From Xanthomonas floridensis (GTDB taxonomy: Bacteria; Pseudomonadota; Gammaproteobacteria; Xanthomonadales; Xanthomonadaceae), in assembly GCF_001642575.1 (NCBI RefSeq), contig NZ_LXNG01000025.1, positions 1-50,780 on the forward strand: a DNA stretch of 50,780 nt. Direction: 5' to 3'. The notes beneath the pieces are model-generated. The model did not search any database. It was given only the letters and a program-made list of their open reading frames with translations, and was not told where the DNA came from. Shown piece after piece: positions 32,090 to 39,950 of the stretch. Every line of letters starts with the position of its first letter. Position 1 is the first letter of the stretch. The position numbers and the translations under genes are program-made.

Positions 32090-32465
32090 CTTATCTGCTG
32101 GCAAGAACAAGAAGAGCGGTGCGAGCAATTGCCGGTATAGCCAAGGACTTTTGAACCAATTCAGCGACTACCTGAAAGATCTAGGCTTTGCCAAAGGCAT
32201 TGGTTTCCATGGCTTCCGCTGCATCCTGGCCACAGAGCTTCATGCGGCAGGCATCACAGCTCGGGACATCGCGTTGCTCACGGGACATTCGCTTATTAAG
32301 AGCGTGCCAGTGCTGCAAGACCACTACATTCATAAGTCGTCAGGCAATGTCATGCAAAGACAACTTGCAGCACTATCACTCTATCAACCTAGCGTTCAGT
32401 TGCCGGTGTATCAGCGGGGTCAGTTCAAAGAGAAGCTTCGTAAGGGCACGAAGATGTGTCCCTAG
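32090..32465 (+). pseudogene. C-terminal fragment of a second tyrosine recombinase
   Basis: The frame reads PHLSAGKNKKSGASNCRYSQ and then GLLNQFSDYLKDLGFAKGIG, continuing to KEKLRKGTKMCP. It matches the last ~120 residues of the intact recombinase at 30234-31625 closely (e.g. HYIHKSSGN against NYVHKSAGN). The upstream part is missing behind an in-frame TAG. HAFRHT is HGFRCI here, but the second catalytic His (TGHSL) and the Tyr are kept. It is a relic of another integrase gene. Confidence 0.8.
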
Positions 32466-32821
32466 TTGGGTGGATAATCCTGGCAGCTTTTGCACATAGC
32501 GCAGTATCTGGCGAAGCTGTGCAGCTGGAAGGCAGCAAGTTGACCGACCAGGCGGCGGGCGCTAGGTCCATCAAAGTGTCGGGGATCGACGCTGGGTGGA
32601 TCTTGCCGAGCGGCCACGTCGAGGTCAAAGGCGAGACAGGATCGCTGCATATCAGTTTCGAGCCTTACGTGTTCATGGAAGACCGGAACGTCGTCGCCTG
32701 TGTTGCAAAAAAAAACGGGACCAAAGATCTTGTTACTCGCCTTCTGCGATGGGCGGCAATGCCCGCCTTCCAACTACACGTCATCAATCCCACAACGACG
32801 AGGATCGAGACCGCGACTTAG
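32456..32821 (+). CDS. possible protein of unknown function (121 aa)
   Basis: A 121-residue frame beginning in the end of the recombinase fragment: MSLVGWIILAAFAHSAVSGE and later VKGETGSLHISFEPYVFMED. The N-terminus could be a weak signal peptide, the middle looks beta-rich, and the run KKNG follows a poly-A stretch. No ribosome-binding site is obvious and no family is recognised. It may be a remnant gene cut by the rearrangement that left the recombinase fragment. Confidence 0.3.
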   Translation: MSLVGWIILAAFAHSAVSGEAVQLEGSKLTDQAAGARSIKVSGIDAGWILPSGHVEVKGETGSLHISFEPYVFMEDRNVVACVAKKNGTKDLVTRLLRWAAMPAFQLHVINPTTTRIETAT

Positions 32822-32850
32822 TATGAGGAATGCCCGCTTGCCTGCGCAGA

Positions 32851-32884
32851 GCAATCCTTGGGCATCAGATTGCCCAAGGATTGC
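32851..32884. terminator. 14-bp perfect hairpin between convergent genes
   Basis: GCAATCCTTGGGCA, a 6-base loop TCAGAT, then TGCCCAAGGATTGC. It lies between a + strand frame and the end of the - strand DUF262 gene, where a bidirectional terminator would be expected. T-tracts are poor, so the terminator call is moderate. Confidence 0.55.
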
Positions 32885-32933
32885 GTGATGGAACATCCTT
32901 TCGCGTTGACCAATAAATATGATTCGGAGAGAC

Positions 32934-34829
32934 CTAGCTGTTCGCCGTCTTGCCTGCAGCTGGCCAGATACGAAGCAACTGCGCAAAGAGGTGCTCAGTG
33001 CGAATCCGGATTGCCGCCTCGTGCCAGTCGTCGGCTTCCTTCCCATGAAAGTAGCGGGTCAAGTTCATCTTGGAATACTTCAAGAGCTCCGGGCGCTTGT
33101 TCGCCCAAGCAGCATTCTGCAAAGACGAATTGAATTTTCCGGTGATCAGGGTCAAGTTACCCAAGGTGTTGAGCATGACGCTTCTACGAACCATGGCCTT
33201 CTGCTTGGTCAGCTCATCCACCTGGTCTTGTTCCGGCAGTGGCCAGTGGGTAAGCCAGGCTTGCGGCATCACATGCTCGATGGTGAGCTTCGATGGCATC
33301 GCGATCGCTTCGCTCTTGCTGGACATGGAGAATGCATCCAAGGCTTCAAGCACGGCACGTACCTTCTTCTGTGCCAACCTGCCATAAAGCTCCTGCTCGA
33401 AGATCGCCACGAGTAATTCATCATCCGTTGGGAACTTGGTGCTCTCGCCAGTGCCCTTGCCCAGTTGCTCAGCGACGGTGGCTGCGGACACTCCGCCCGC
33501 CTTCTCAACGGCCTTGATCAAGTCCACAAACAGCCGGTTGTAGTTCTTCGTCGTGTAATTGGTGATCAGGCGGCGCATCAGGAAGCTTTCGAGCACGCCT
33601 AAGATCTTGTCGAACTCGTCCCTGTTGTCGGGCATCAAGCTCGCGTAGGCATACAGGAGGAACGGATAGACCGTAGCAGTGTCTACCGCTTCCAAACGGC
33701 GTAGGAACAGTGCCAAAGCGTCATGGTCTTTGGGCTCATAGAACGCCTGGAAGATATCCCCGAATTGAGCGAGTTGCTGGATATGGGCCGCAGGTGTGGT
33801 GGGAGCCGGAATGCTTGCTTCTGGATCCGCCTCTGCATGATCTACAAAGTTCTTGTATGCATTGAACAGATGGGTGGACTTCACCTCATCCCGAGTCATC
33901 ATGGACAGGTAGTGGTTGATGAAAAGGTCAATGCGGGGGCGGTAGATGCGACCCTGCTGGACGGGCTCTCGCCAGAACTTGCTGTCAAAGCGCTCCCAAT
34001 GCTTGGCGTAGAGCTTTTCTACATACTTCTCCGTCGCACCCTCTACCCTCGCAGCTTTGCGGAACAGATAGTTCTTGATCAGATCAGCAGGTAGGAGCTC
34101 GGTGCCGCGAGCATTGAGCGTTTCGAAGATGACTTGCGTCTCATCTCCCGCAGTCAAGTTGATCACCACCAGCTGTAAGCCATCCTGCACGACCAACCAG
34201 ATGCACTCCAGGCGGTCCCCAACCGTCTTGCCAGATAGCGCTTCGGCATCGGCCTCGTCATCAAGCTTGCCCGCAGCCCAGTCGACCAGGTGCTTGCTGA
34301 AATAGCGATAGGCGCCAACGATCTGGCTGCCATGAAGCTCTGGCTTCCCTTTGGCCCCCTGCTCTACCTCGGCGTCGGAAGTGCACTCACACACCAGCCG
34401 GAATGCAGGCCGGTCGGAGTTAGTGGGAAAAAGCTTGAACTTTTCCTCTTCGGTCTCTGCCCGGTTGGCTGCGTTCTCGATCAAGCCAGTGAAGCGACCA
34501 GCGAACTTCTCCGCCCCTTTGGCAGCACATAGGTTACGCGCAGCCATCAAGAAGACTTGCAAGGTTGTGAAGCGCTGCTGGCCGTCGATGACCAGGCGTG
34601 TCTCGATGGAACCTGCGGGGTTGGGCACCTGTTCGAGCACGATGGCGCCCATGAAGTGCGGGTGCGCCTTGCCTGTGCGAAGCCGCTTGTCCAAGAGTGC
34701 TTGGATATCTTCCCAAAGCGGCTCCCAGTTCTCTTTCTCCTCCCAGACATAGGGCCTTTGAAACAGCGGCACTTGGTAAAACTTGTTTCCGTCGAACAAA
34801 GCGTCGAGCTGATTGGTTTTTGCGTCCAT
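32934..34829 (-). CDS. DUF262/DUF1524 GmrSD-type restriction nuclease
   Basis: 631 residues. The N-terminal DUF262 domain has KFYQVPLFQRPYVW, FMGAIVLEQV and RLVIDGQQRFTTLQVFL (the DGQQR motif, ~88-92) linked to NTP hydrolysis. The C-terminal DUF1524 HNH nuclease has LTIEHVMPQAW and LNTLGNLTLITGKFN (~505-570). This is the single-chain layout of GmrSD-type IV restriction proteins, which cut phage DNA carrying modified bases such as glucosylated hydroxymethylcytosine. Both domains look complete. It borders the candidate cassette at 35.3 kb, with an internally deleted IS between them, at the edge of a defence island. Confidence 0.88.
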   Translation of the reverse strand: MDAKTNQLDALFDGNKFYQVPLFQRPYVWEEKENWEPLWEDIQALLDKRLRTGKAHPHFMGAIVLEQVPNPAGSIETRLVIDGQQRFTTLQVFLMAARNLCAAKGAEKFAGRFTGLIENAANRAETEEEKFKLFPTNSDRPAFRLVCECTSDAEVEQGAKGKPELHGSQIVGAYRYFSKHLVDWAAGKLDDEADAEALSGKTVGDRLECIWLVVQDGLQLVVINLTAGDETQVIFETLNARGTELLPADLIKNYLFRKAARVEGATEKYVEKLYAKHWERFDSKFWREPVQQGRIYRPRIDLFINHYLSMMTRDEVKSTHLFNAYKNFVDHAEADPEASIPAPTTPAAHIQQLAQFGDIFQAFYEPKDHDALALFLRRLEAVDTATVYPFLLYAYASLMPDNRDEFDKILGVLESFLMRRLITNYTTKNYNRLFVDLIKAVEKAGGVSAATVAEQLGKGTGESTKFPTDDELLVAIFEQELYGRLAQKKVRAVLEALDAFSMSSKSEAIAMPSKLTIEHVMPQAWLTHWPLPEQDQVDELTKQKAMVRRSVMLNTLGNLTLITGKFNSSLQNAAWANKRPELLKYSKMNLTRYFHGKEADDWHEAAIRIRTEHLFAQLLRIWPAAGKTANS

Positions 34830-34889
34830 CGATCCCCAAGATCCTTTGTTACTGCGCCTTTCAGCGGTTTAGAGAGTGCGCGGCCCTAC

Positions 34890-35182
34890 CGACGTCCCCC
34901 CGCCCTGAGTAATGGTCGGGTTTGGAGTCCTGGGCTGATGATATCGGTGTTTGCCAGATGTTGGGCATAAGCAGCCGGGGTCATGCCGCCGATTGCTTTT
35001 TTGGGTCGATCCTCGCTGAAGCCATGCCGCCGGCATAGGTCCTTGATCGCCACGCCCGCTTCGGCTTCGCGCAGGAAGCCAATGATCTGTTCCTCGGTAA
35101 AGCGCTTCTTCACGTCCAATCTCCTCGGGGTAGGGAATTGGACTCCAAACTGGGGTGCCACTCAAAATCGGGGGGGACGTCG
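34890..35182 (-). mobile_element. internally deleted IS3-family element (non-autonomous)
   Basis: About 290 bp bounded by imperfect inverted repeats: CGACGTCCCCCCGCCCTGAG at 34890-34909, and at 35162-35182 the complement of CGACGTCCCCCCGATTTTGA. Inside, one - strand frame joins an OrfA start (DVKKRFTEEQIIGFLREAEA, then KDLCRRHGFSE) directly to an OrfB end (GMTPAAYAQHLAN). The whole centre of a Xanthomonas-type IS3 element, including the DDE catalytic core, has been deleted. It could only move if a full copy supplies transposase. No clear target duplication was found. Confidence 0.75.
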
Positions 35183-35335
35183 ATAGTCATCCTCAACAAA
35201 AAAGGGAAGTTCGCCGGCAAGCGCGGTTGTGGCTGTTTGTCCCGTCTTGTCGACTAACCTCTCCATAGAGCATTATTGAGCGAGATAGACCTCAACCTAA
35301 AGTTTGTCAGTCAAAGTGCAGGGGGCGCTTTTGAG

Positions 35336-35872
35336 ATGAATCAAGTCAGGATTGTTCTACTGAGTGGTGCATTTGGTGTCGGGAAATCAGCAGCCACCAC
35401 TGAACTCATCAACGAGTTCGGCTTTCAGAAGGTCAGCACAAGCGCCTATCTCAGAAGCTTCATCCCCGACGCCTCGCTATCCGAAACCGAGCTTCGCCGG
35501 CAGCTTCAAGAGGCCGGCGATCGTCTTGATGCTGAGACGGACTACACATGGGTCGTTGATCCGGTAACCATCCGGGCCATTGAGCAAGCGCCGGATACGA
35601 AGGGCTGGATCATTGATGCCGTTCGTAAGGCGCGGCAGGTTGAGCACTTCCGCTCGCGATTTGGATCGGCTGTTCGCCATGTCCATCTTGAAGCGCCTGA
35701 GGCGGTGCTCCGTTCACGCTATGCCCATTCTGATGACGACTATTCAAATGCGGTATCCCACCCTAACGAGGTGAGTGCTCGCTCGCTGCGAAGCATCGCC
35801 GATTGCCTGATCGAAACATCAACACAGACGCCCGAGCAGGTAGCGTCCAGCATCATCAAGAATTGGAGCTGA
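35336..35872 (+). CDS. P-loop nucleotide kinase-like protein
   Basis: 178 residues from the ATG at 35336 (MNQVRIVLLSGAFGVGKSAA); a TTG at 35276 would add 20. The Walker A GAFGVGKSA (~11-19) is followed by IIDAVRKARQVEHFRSRFGS and HVHLEAPEAVLRSRYAHS, the base/lid pattern of small (deoxy)nucleoside-monophosphate or dephospho-CoA-type kinases and of archaeal UPF0200. The kinase half of the next protein has the same pattern (VVDAVRSVEQVNQLRQRF), so the two kinases are paralogous. It ends 2 bp before the next start codon. A nucleotide substrate is likely, its identity unknown. Confidence 0.75.
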   Translation: MNQVRIVLLSGAFGVGKSAATTELINEFGFQKVSTSAYLRSFIPDASLSETELRRQLQEAGDRLDAETDYTWVVDPVTIRAIEQAPDTKGWIIDAVRKARQVEHFRSRFGSAVRHVHLEAPEAVLRSRYAHSDDDYSNAVSHPNEVSARSLRSIADCLIETSTQTPEQVASSIIKNWS

Positions 35873-35874
35873 CG

Positions 35875-37548
35875 ATGCCAAGCCACCGGGTGGTCATCAT
35901 CAGCGGCAAGCGATGCTCAGGCAAAAGTGGCTTGGCCAAAGCGTTGGCTGAGCGCTATGGATTTCGCCTCATTTCCACCGATGACATTCTTTCAGGTCAA
36001 CTCGAACTAAGTAGTGGTCATGTGGCCCCTCCCCGTATCGCTCCCAGGACACCCATGCCGGATCGGGATCGATATGGCGAATGGGTCAATGAGAGTGTGC
36101 AAAAGATCTACGACTCATTGAAAGAAGACGAGCCAGGGATTGTCGTGGATGCGGTGCGCTCTGTTGAACAAGTCAATCAGTTGCGTCAACGCTTTCACAC
36201 TCGACTTACCCATGTGCATTTGTATGCGTCAAAAGAAGTTTTGCTGCAACGCTACATCGCATCAACAACGGACAATCCGGGCGGCTTAGTCTACGACCAA
36301 CTTGACGATCTTGATGACGGCGAGATCAAAATTCTCAAAGAAGATGCCGATGTTCGCATCTACACCGTCCGCGCTGATCATGAGGACACGCTCGTCCGCG
36401 TCGCTGCACACCTTCATCTCCTGACGCCACCGGACGTCCGCTGTGTGGATGTGCTGGTCGGTGGACAATATGGTAGTGAGGGCAAGGGCAACATCGTGGC
36501 TTATCTCGCTAACGAATACGATGTGCTTGTTCGCGTAGGCGGTCCCAATGCCGGACACACTGTGGCTAATGCCGTAGGCAAGGCAATTCACCATCAACTT
36601 CCTTCCGGCGCAAGCTTCTCCAATGCCAAACTCCTGCTGGGCGCTGGCTTTACGATCAATGTTAAAGGGCTCTTGGAGGAGATTGCAAAGTTCAAGATCG
36701 GACCCGACCGGCTGTTCATCGATCCACAGGCGACCATCATTGAGGAAGAAGACATCACACTCGAAAAGGGCGGTGTCGTTGGTGCCATTGCATCCACTGG
36801 CAGCGGAAGCGGCGCCGCCAAGGCGCGGCGCATTCTCAACAGAGGAAACGCCTCAAAGCTGGTGAAACTTGCCCGCGACATTCCTGAGCTGAAACCTTAT
36901 ATCGGCTCCACCGAGGAGCATCTGGAACATGCCTATCGAAAGGGCCACTCCGTGCTCTTGGAAGGAACGCAAGGGAGTGCACTTAGTCTCTATCATGGCG
37001 CGTATCCGCATGTCACGTCCCGCGATACCAATGTAGCAGGGTGCCTTGCGGAAGCTGGCATCTCGCCTAGTCGTGTCCGAAAGATCCTCATGGTCGTGCG
37101 CACCACGCCAATCCGAGTTGCTGACCCAGACGGTGAAGCCGGAAATACCTCTGGAAAGCTCAAAAATGAAACCACCTTTGCCATCATTGCCGGGGCAGCA
37201 GGACTGGACGCCGCCGAAGTTCAAGGCGCCGAGATCACCTCCACAACTAAACGCAATCGGCGCGTTGGCTGGTTCGAATGGAGCGAGTTCCGCCGCGCGT
37301 GCAACCTCAATGCGCCGACCGACATTGTGCTGACCTTCGTCGACTACCTAGATGAAGCCAACCAGAAAGCTAGGCGTTTTGACCAACTAGCAGTAGACAC
37401 AATCAAGTTCATCGAAGAGCTGGAACGCGTGGCACAAGCCCCCGTTTCACTGATCAACACGAGATTCCCAAAAAAAGACAGCGACTTCAAGGATCTTCGA
37501 TCCATCATTGACCGTCGCAATTGGACCGCGCGTTCGCGTTTGGAGTAA
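35875..37548 (+). CDS. kinase fused to adenylosuccinate-synthetase-like (PurZ-like) domain
   Basis: 557 residues from the ATG at 35875, with GGAG upstream and 2 bp from the previous stop. Residues 1-185 are a P-loop kinase (GKRCSGKSG, 11-19). Residues ~188-557 are a PurA-like domain: GGQYGSEGKGNIVAYL (197-211), GGPNAGHTV (222-230, catalytic His228), ASTGSGSGAA (306-315), LEGTQGSALSLYHGAYPHVT (362-381) and TTKRNRRVGW (457-466). The PurA catalytic Asp (GDEGKGK) is Ser201, as in phage PurZ, which makes the dSMP precursor of 2-aminoadenine. The KxD guanine-binding motif is FVD (488-490). A succinylating ligase on an unusual purine nucleotide is inferred. Host PurA would be unfused and retain Asp. 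Confidence 0.8.
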   Translation: MPSHRVVIISGKRCSGKSGLAKALAERYGFRLISTDDILSGQLELSSGHVAPPRIAPRTPMPDRDRYGEWVNESVQKIYDSLKEDEPGIVVDAVRSVEQVNQLRQRFHTRLTHVHLYASKEVLLQRYIASTTDNPGGLVYDQLDDLDDGEIKILKEDADVRIYTVRADHEDTLVRVAAHLHLLTPPDVRCVDVLVGGQYGSEGKGNIVAYLANEYDVLVRVGGPNAGHTVANAVGKAIHHQLPSGASFSNAKLLLGAGFTINVKGLLEEIAKFKIGPDRLFIDPQATIIEEEDITLEKGGVVGAIASTGSGSGAAKARRILNRGNASKLVKLARDIPELKPYIGSTEEHLEHAYRKGHSVLLEGTQGSALSLYHGAYPHVTSRDTNVAGCLAEAGISPSRVRKILMVVRTTPIRVADPDGEAGNTSGKLKNETTFAIIAGAAGLDAAEVQGAEITSTTKRNRRVGWFEWSEFRRACNLNAPTDIVLTFVDYLDEANQKARRFDQLAVDTIKFIEELERVAQAPVSLINTRFPKKDSDFKDLRSIIDRRNWTARSRLE

Positions 37549-37552
37549 AGCA

Positions 37553-38197
37553 GTGGAATTGAGCAAGTTGATTGAGCGCTACCCGCGCGTTTACCACATG
37601 GCGCTGGCTGGATCTTGGCCGAGCATCCAAGCGCGTGGACTCCTCTCTACAACGGGCGCGCTCGACGAGCTAGGGGTGTGCGGTAGCCGACGCACTCACC
37701 TTGAAGCCGAGCATCGCCCGGAAATGCAATCGGTGAAGCCCAACTCTCCGGATGACATCGTGCTTCGCGACCAGAAGCCGATGCCACCGGGCCGACTAGT
37801 GCATGCTCTGCCCCCACATGTCACGCCAGAACACTGGTATCGACTGATCAACAGCAAAGTCTTCTTCTGGGCCAAGCGCGAACGCCTACTACGGCTACTA
37901 AATTCTTATGATGAGTTTGAGCACGATGTCCTGACCATCGATACGGCAAGTCTTTTAGCCGCTCATGCAGAAAATACTTGGCTATGCCACATGAACTCTG
38001 GCAATACTTGGCCTATCCCACACCGTAGAGATGTCGACATCTTCAAACGCATTGCTGACTATCCTGCCAAAGCCAGCGGCGCTCCTGTCAAAGAGGTTGT
38101 GGAGCTGGTCATCGACCATGCCGTGCCTGATATCGCTGACCATGTTATCGCGGTCACCCGCATGAAGGGTGAGGTCGAGATCCGAACAATCCGATAG
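37553..38197 (+). CDS. DUF7002-type protein, possible ADP-ribosyltransferase fold
   Basis: 214 residues from the GTG at 37553, set by GGAG seven bases upstream and 4 bp after the PurZ-like stop. The start ELSKLIERYPRVYHMALAGS followed by WPSIQARGLLSTTGAL, then INSKVFFWAKRERLLRLL and HMNSGNTWP, fits the DUF7002 family of unknown function. The 'YHMA...WPSIQARGLLSTTGALD' stretch mirrors DarT's 'FHFTREENLASILSRGLLRRDQL' (encoded at 43.7 kb), which suggests an ADP-ribosyltransferase-like fold. That fold is inference from pattern. Tight spacing makes it the third gene of one operon and a candidate effector. Confidence 0.65.
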   Translation: MELSKLIERYPRVYHMALAGSWPSIQARGLLSTTGALDELGVCGSRRTHLEAEHRPEMQSVKPNSPDDIVLRDQKPMPPGRLVHALPPHVTPEHWYRLINSKVFFWAKRERLLRLLNSYDEFEHDVLTIDTASLLAAHAENTWLCHMNSGNTWPIPHRRDVDIFKRIADYPAKASGAPVKEVVELVIDHAVPDIADHVIAVTRMKGEVEIRTIR

Positions 38198-38380
38198 CCT
38201 TGCGGGTGAACGCCATCAGCTATCAGCACGAAGCACTTGCTCGTTGTCAGCGGAAGCCTAAACCGCCGCAAGACCGAAAGCAGGCATAGGCATGTCGCAT
38301 CCAGCGTGGTCCTCCCTTGATCTGACCTTAAAGCTCTGATCCGGGAGCAAGCCAAGGGTATAATTTCCGCCCTGTACTAG

Positions 38381-39235
38381 AGCGTGTTATGAATTTTGAA
38401 GTAGAGACGCGGAATTTCCAAGCATGAGGATGGAGAAGACGACGAAGTGGAGTCCAGCCAGTGTTTCCGGCAGGCGTTCGTAGTCACGGGCCAGGCCTCG
38501 GAACCGATTGACCCAACCGAAACTGCGCTCCACGACCCAGCGGCGCGGCAGCAAGACAAAGCCTTTCTTGGCCTCCGGCAGTTTGACGACGTGCAGTTCA
38601 ATGCCTTCCTCCCGTGCGGCTTCGGCCGGCCCTTCGCCTGTGTAGCCTTGATCGACGAACGCCAGTTTCACCGTCTCGCCCGTGACATGCCGAACTTCCT
38701 GCGCCAGCGATCGCACTTGGGCGCGTTCCTGCTCATCGGCGGGGGTGACCTGCACTGCTAGCAGGTGGCCGAGCGTATCCACCACCATGTGCACCTTGCT
38801 GCCCTTCTTGCGCTTATAGCCGTCGTAGCCGGCACGTGTCACGCTTTCGCAGGTGGACTGCAGCGTTCGGCCATCCAGGATCACGGCGCTGGGCTGCCCC
38901 TGCTTGCCTTGCGCCACCCGCAAGATCGAACGCAAGTCGTTGACCATGGCCTCATAGCGCCCAGCCTACAACCACCGCTGGGTTTGCTGGTAGACCGCCT
39001 CCTACGGCGGAAACTCGTGGGGAATCAAGCGCCAGGGTGCTCCAGCTCGCGCCATCCAGCGCAATGCGTTGAACCTCAAGCGCAGGTCGTACTTGCGCTG
39101 CCGTGCCTGCGGATCCATCAGTGTTAAATAGGGCGCAGCGAAGGCCCATTCTTCATCGGAGACGTCGGTCGGACACGGTCGTGGTGGCTTCAATCTCTTA
39201 CGATAGCCGCAGGAGCCTTAAATTCATAACACGCT
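38381..39235 (-). mobile_element. IS5-family element, 855 bp, CTAG duplication
   Basis: Inverted ends AGCGTGTTATGAATTT (38381-38396) and AAATTCATAACACGCT (39220-39235) are flanked by CTAG at 38377-38380 and 39236-39239, the YTAR-type duplication of IS5-group elements. The boundaries are therefore exact. It sits between the PurZ-like cassette and the small membrane protein genes. Confidence 0.93.
38387..39193 (-). pseudogene. IS5-family transposase with two amber codons
   Basis: One frame of 268 codons encodes an IS5-family transposase: PTDVSDEEWAFAAPYLTLMD at the start, [10 protein letters not shown] (first Asp), [11 protein letters not shown] (second Asp) and [20 protein letters not shown] (Glu). 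Codons 64 and 76 are both TAG, the first after EFPP where relatives usually have Trp. There is no frameshift. The transposase is probably dead, unless an amber suppressor allows readthrough. Confidence 0.85.
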
Positions 39236-39350
39236 CTAGGCAAAGATTTGCGACGCATATAAGAATAGATAAAAACCATTAATTCGCACCCCACAAATTA
39301 AAACGAAATCCATTGCCGCTACACCCCCCCTGTCCCGCACTAAAAAATTA

Positions 39351-39680
39351 CTATAACGTTGGCCTTTCATCAAAATCCCAATCCTTGCCTCGCGCTGCGT
39401 TAAGAGCCTTTAACACATGCATGACAACCAAGTAAACTATACCCGCACACCCCAGACCCATATAAATTTTTTCATCGCCACCTACAACAGCATCATACTT
39501 ACCATCAAACATTTTATAAAAGATCTTTAATATCACGCTCACACTAATTCCATCAACAATAAGAAACAAAAAAGTTCCTGTCGCCAACTTAATTTTGTGA
39601 AGATATGCAACATAGCCGATAACTCCGGCAAGCAGAATTCCGACCATCAAATATATAAACTCAGGCACATCCCACCTCAT
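39351..39680 (-). CDS. small membrane protein next to Gabija (109 aa)
   Basis: 109 residues from the ATG at 39680 (MRWDVPEFIYLMVGILLAGV); a GTG three codons on is closer to AGGTGGG and also possible. Three to four hydrophobic segments: ~7-25, LATGTFLFLIVDGISVSVIL, and GLGCAGIVYLVVMHVLKAL, with a short charged tail. The DNA is AT-rich compared with the Gabija genes. It lies downstream of gajB on the same strand, after another tiny membrane protein gene. No family is recognised. A membrane partner of the defence operon or an unrelated cargo gene are both possible. Confidence 0.6.
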   Translation of the reverse strand: MRWDVPEFIYLMVGILLAGVIGYVAYLHKIKLATGTFLFLIVDGISVSVILKIFYKMFDGKYDAVVGGDEKIYMGLGCAGIVYLVVMHVLKALNAARGKDWDFDERPTL

Positions 39681-39723
39681 CAATAGCCTACAAATCAGAA
39701 GATCAAATATGTTGGAAAAATAG

Positions 39724-39858
39724 CTAAGAAATCGACCCTTGCAGGAACTTAAAAACACCCATTACTACAGTAAGTAAAGCCCCGCCTGACACTGAGAAAT
39801 ACCACACATCTTCGAATGTCGGGATCTTCGAGTATTTTTTTAATAAGTAATCTTTCAT
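39724..39858 (-). CDS. tiny membrane protein (44 aa)
   Basis: 44 residues: MKDYLLKKYSKIPTFEDVWY, then FSVSGGALLTVVMGVFKFLQ and GSIS. ATG is complementary to 39856-39858, with GAGG eight bases upstream; TAG at 39724-39726. A basic N-terminus and a single transmembrane helix are clear. It begins 92 bp after gajB ends and precedes the 109-residue membrane protein gene by 43 bp. The three may be co-transcribed. The role is unknown; small hydrophobic proteins near defence genes can be effectors or regulators. Confidence 0.55.
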   Translation of the reverse strand: MKDYLLKKYSKIPTFEDVWYFSVSGGALLTVVMGVFKFLQGSIS

Positions 39859-39950
39859 TCAAGGCCTCGCACTCGTAAATATTATTACAATATTAAATGA
39901 GGCACCCAAGCAGTCAATGCACAACAAACCAAACCGGCCAAAAATATTTT

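Noticed and set aside
35875..37548. Reading the PurA-like gene as a displaced housekeeping purA
   Set aside because: It is fused to a kinase, lacks the catalytic Asp and the KxD motif, and sits in a defence island with tightly coupled partner genes.
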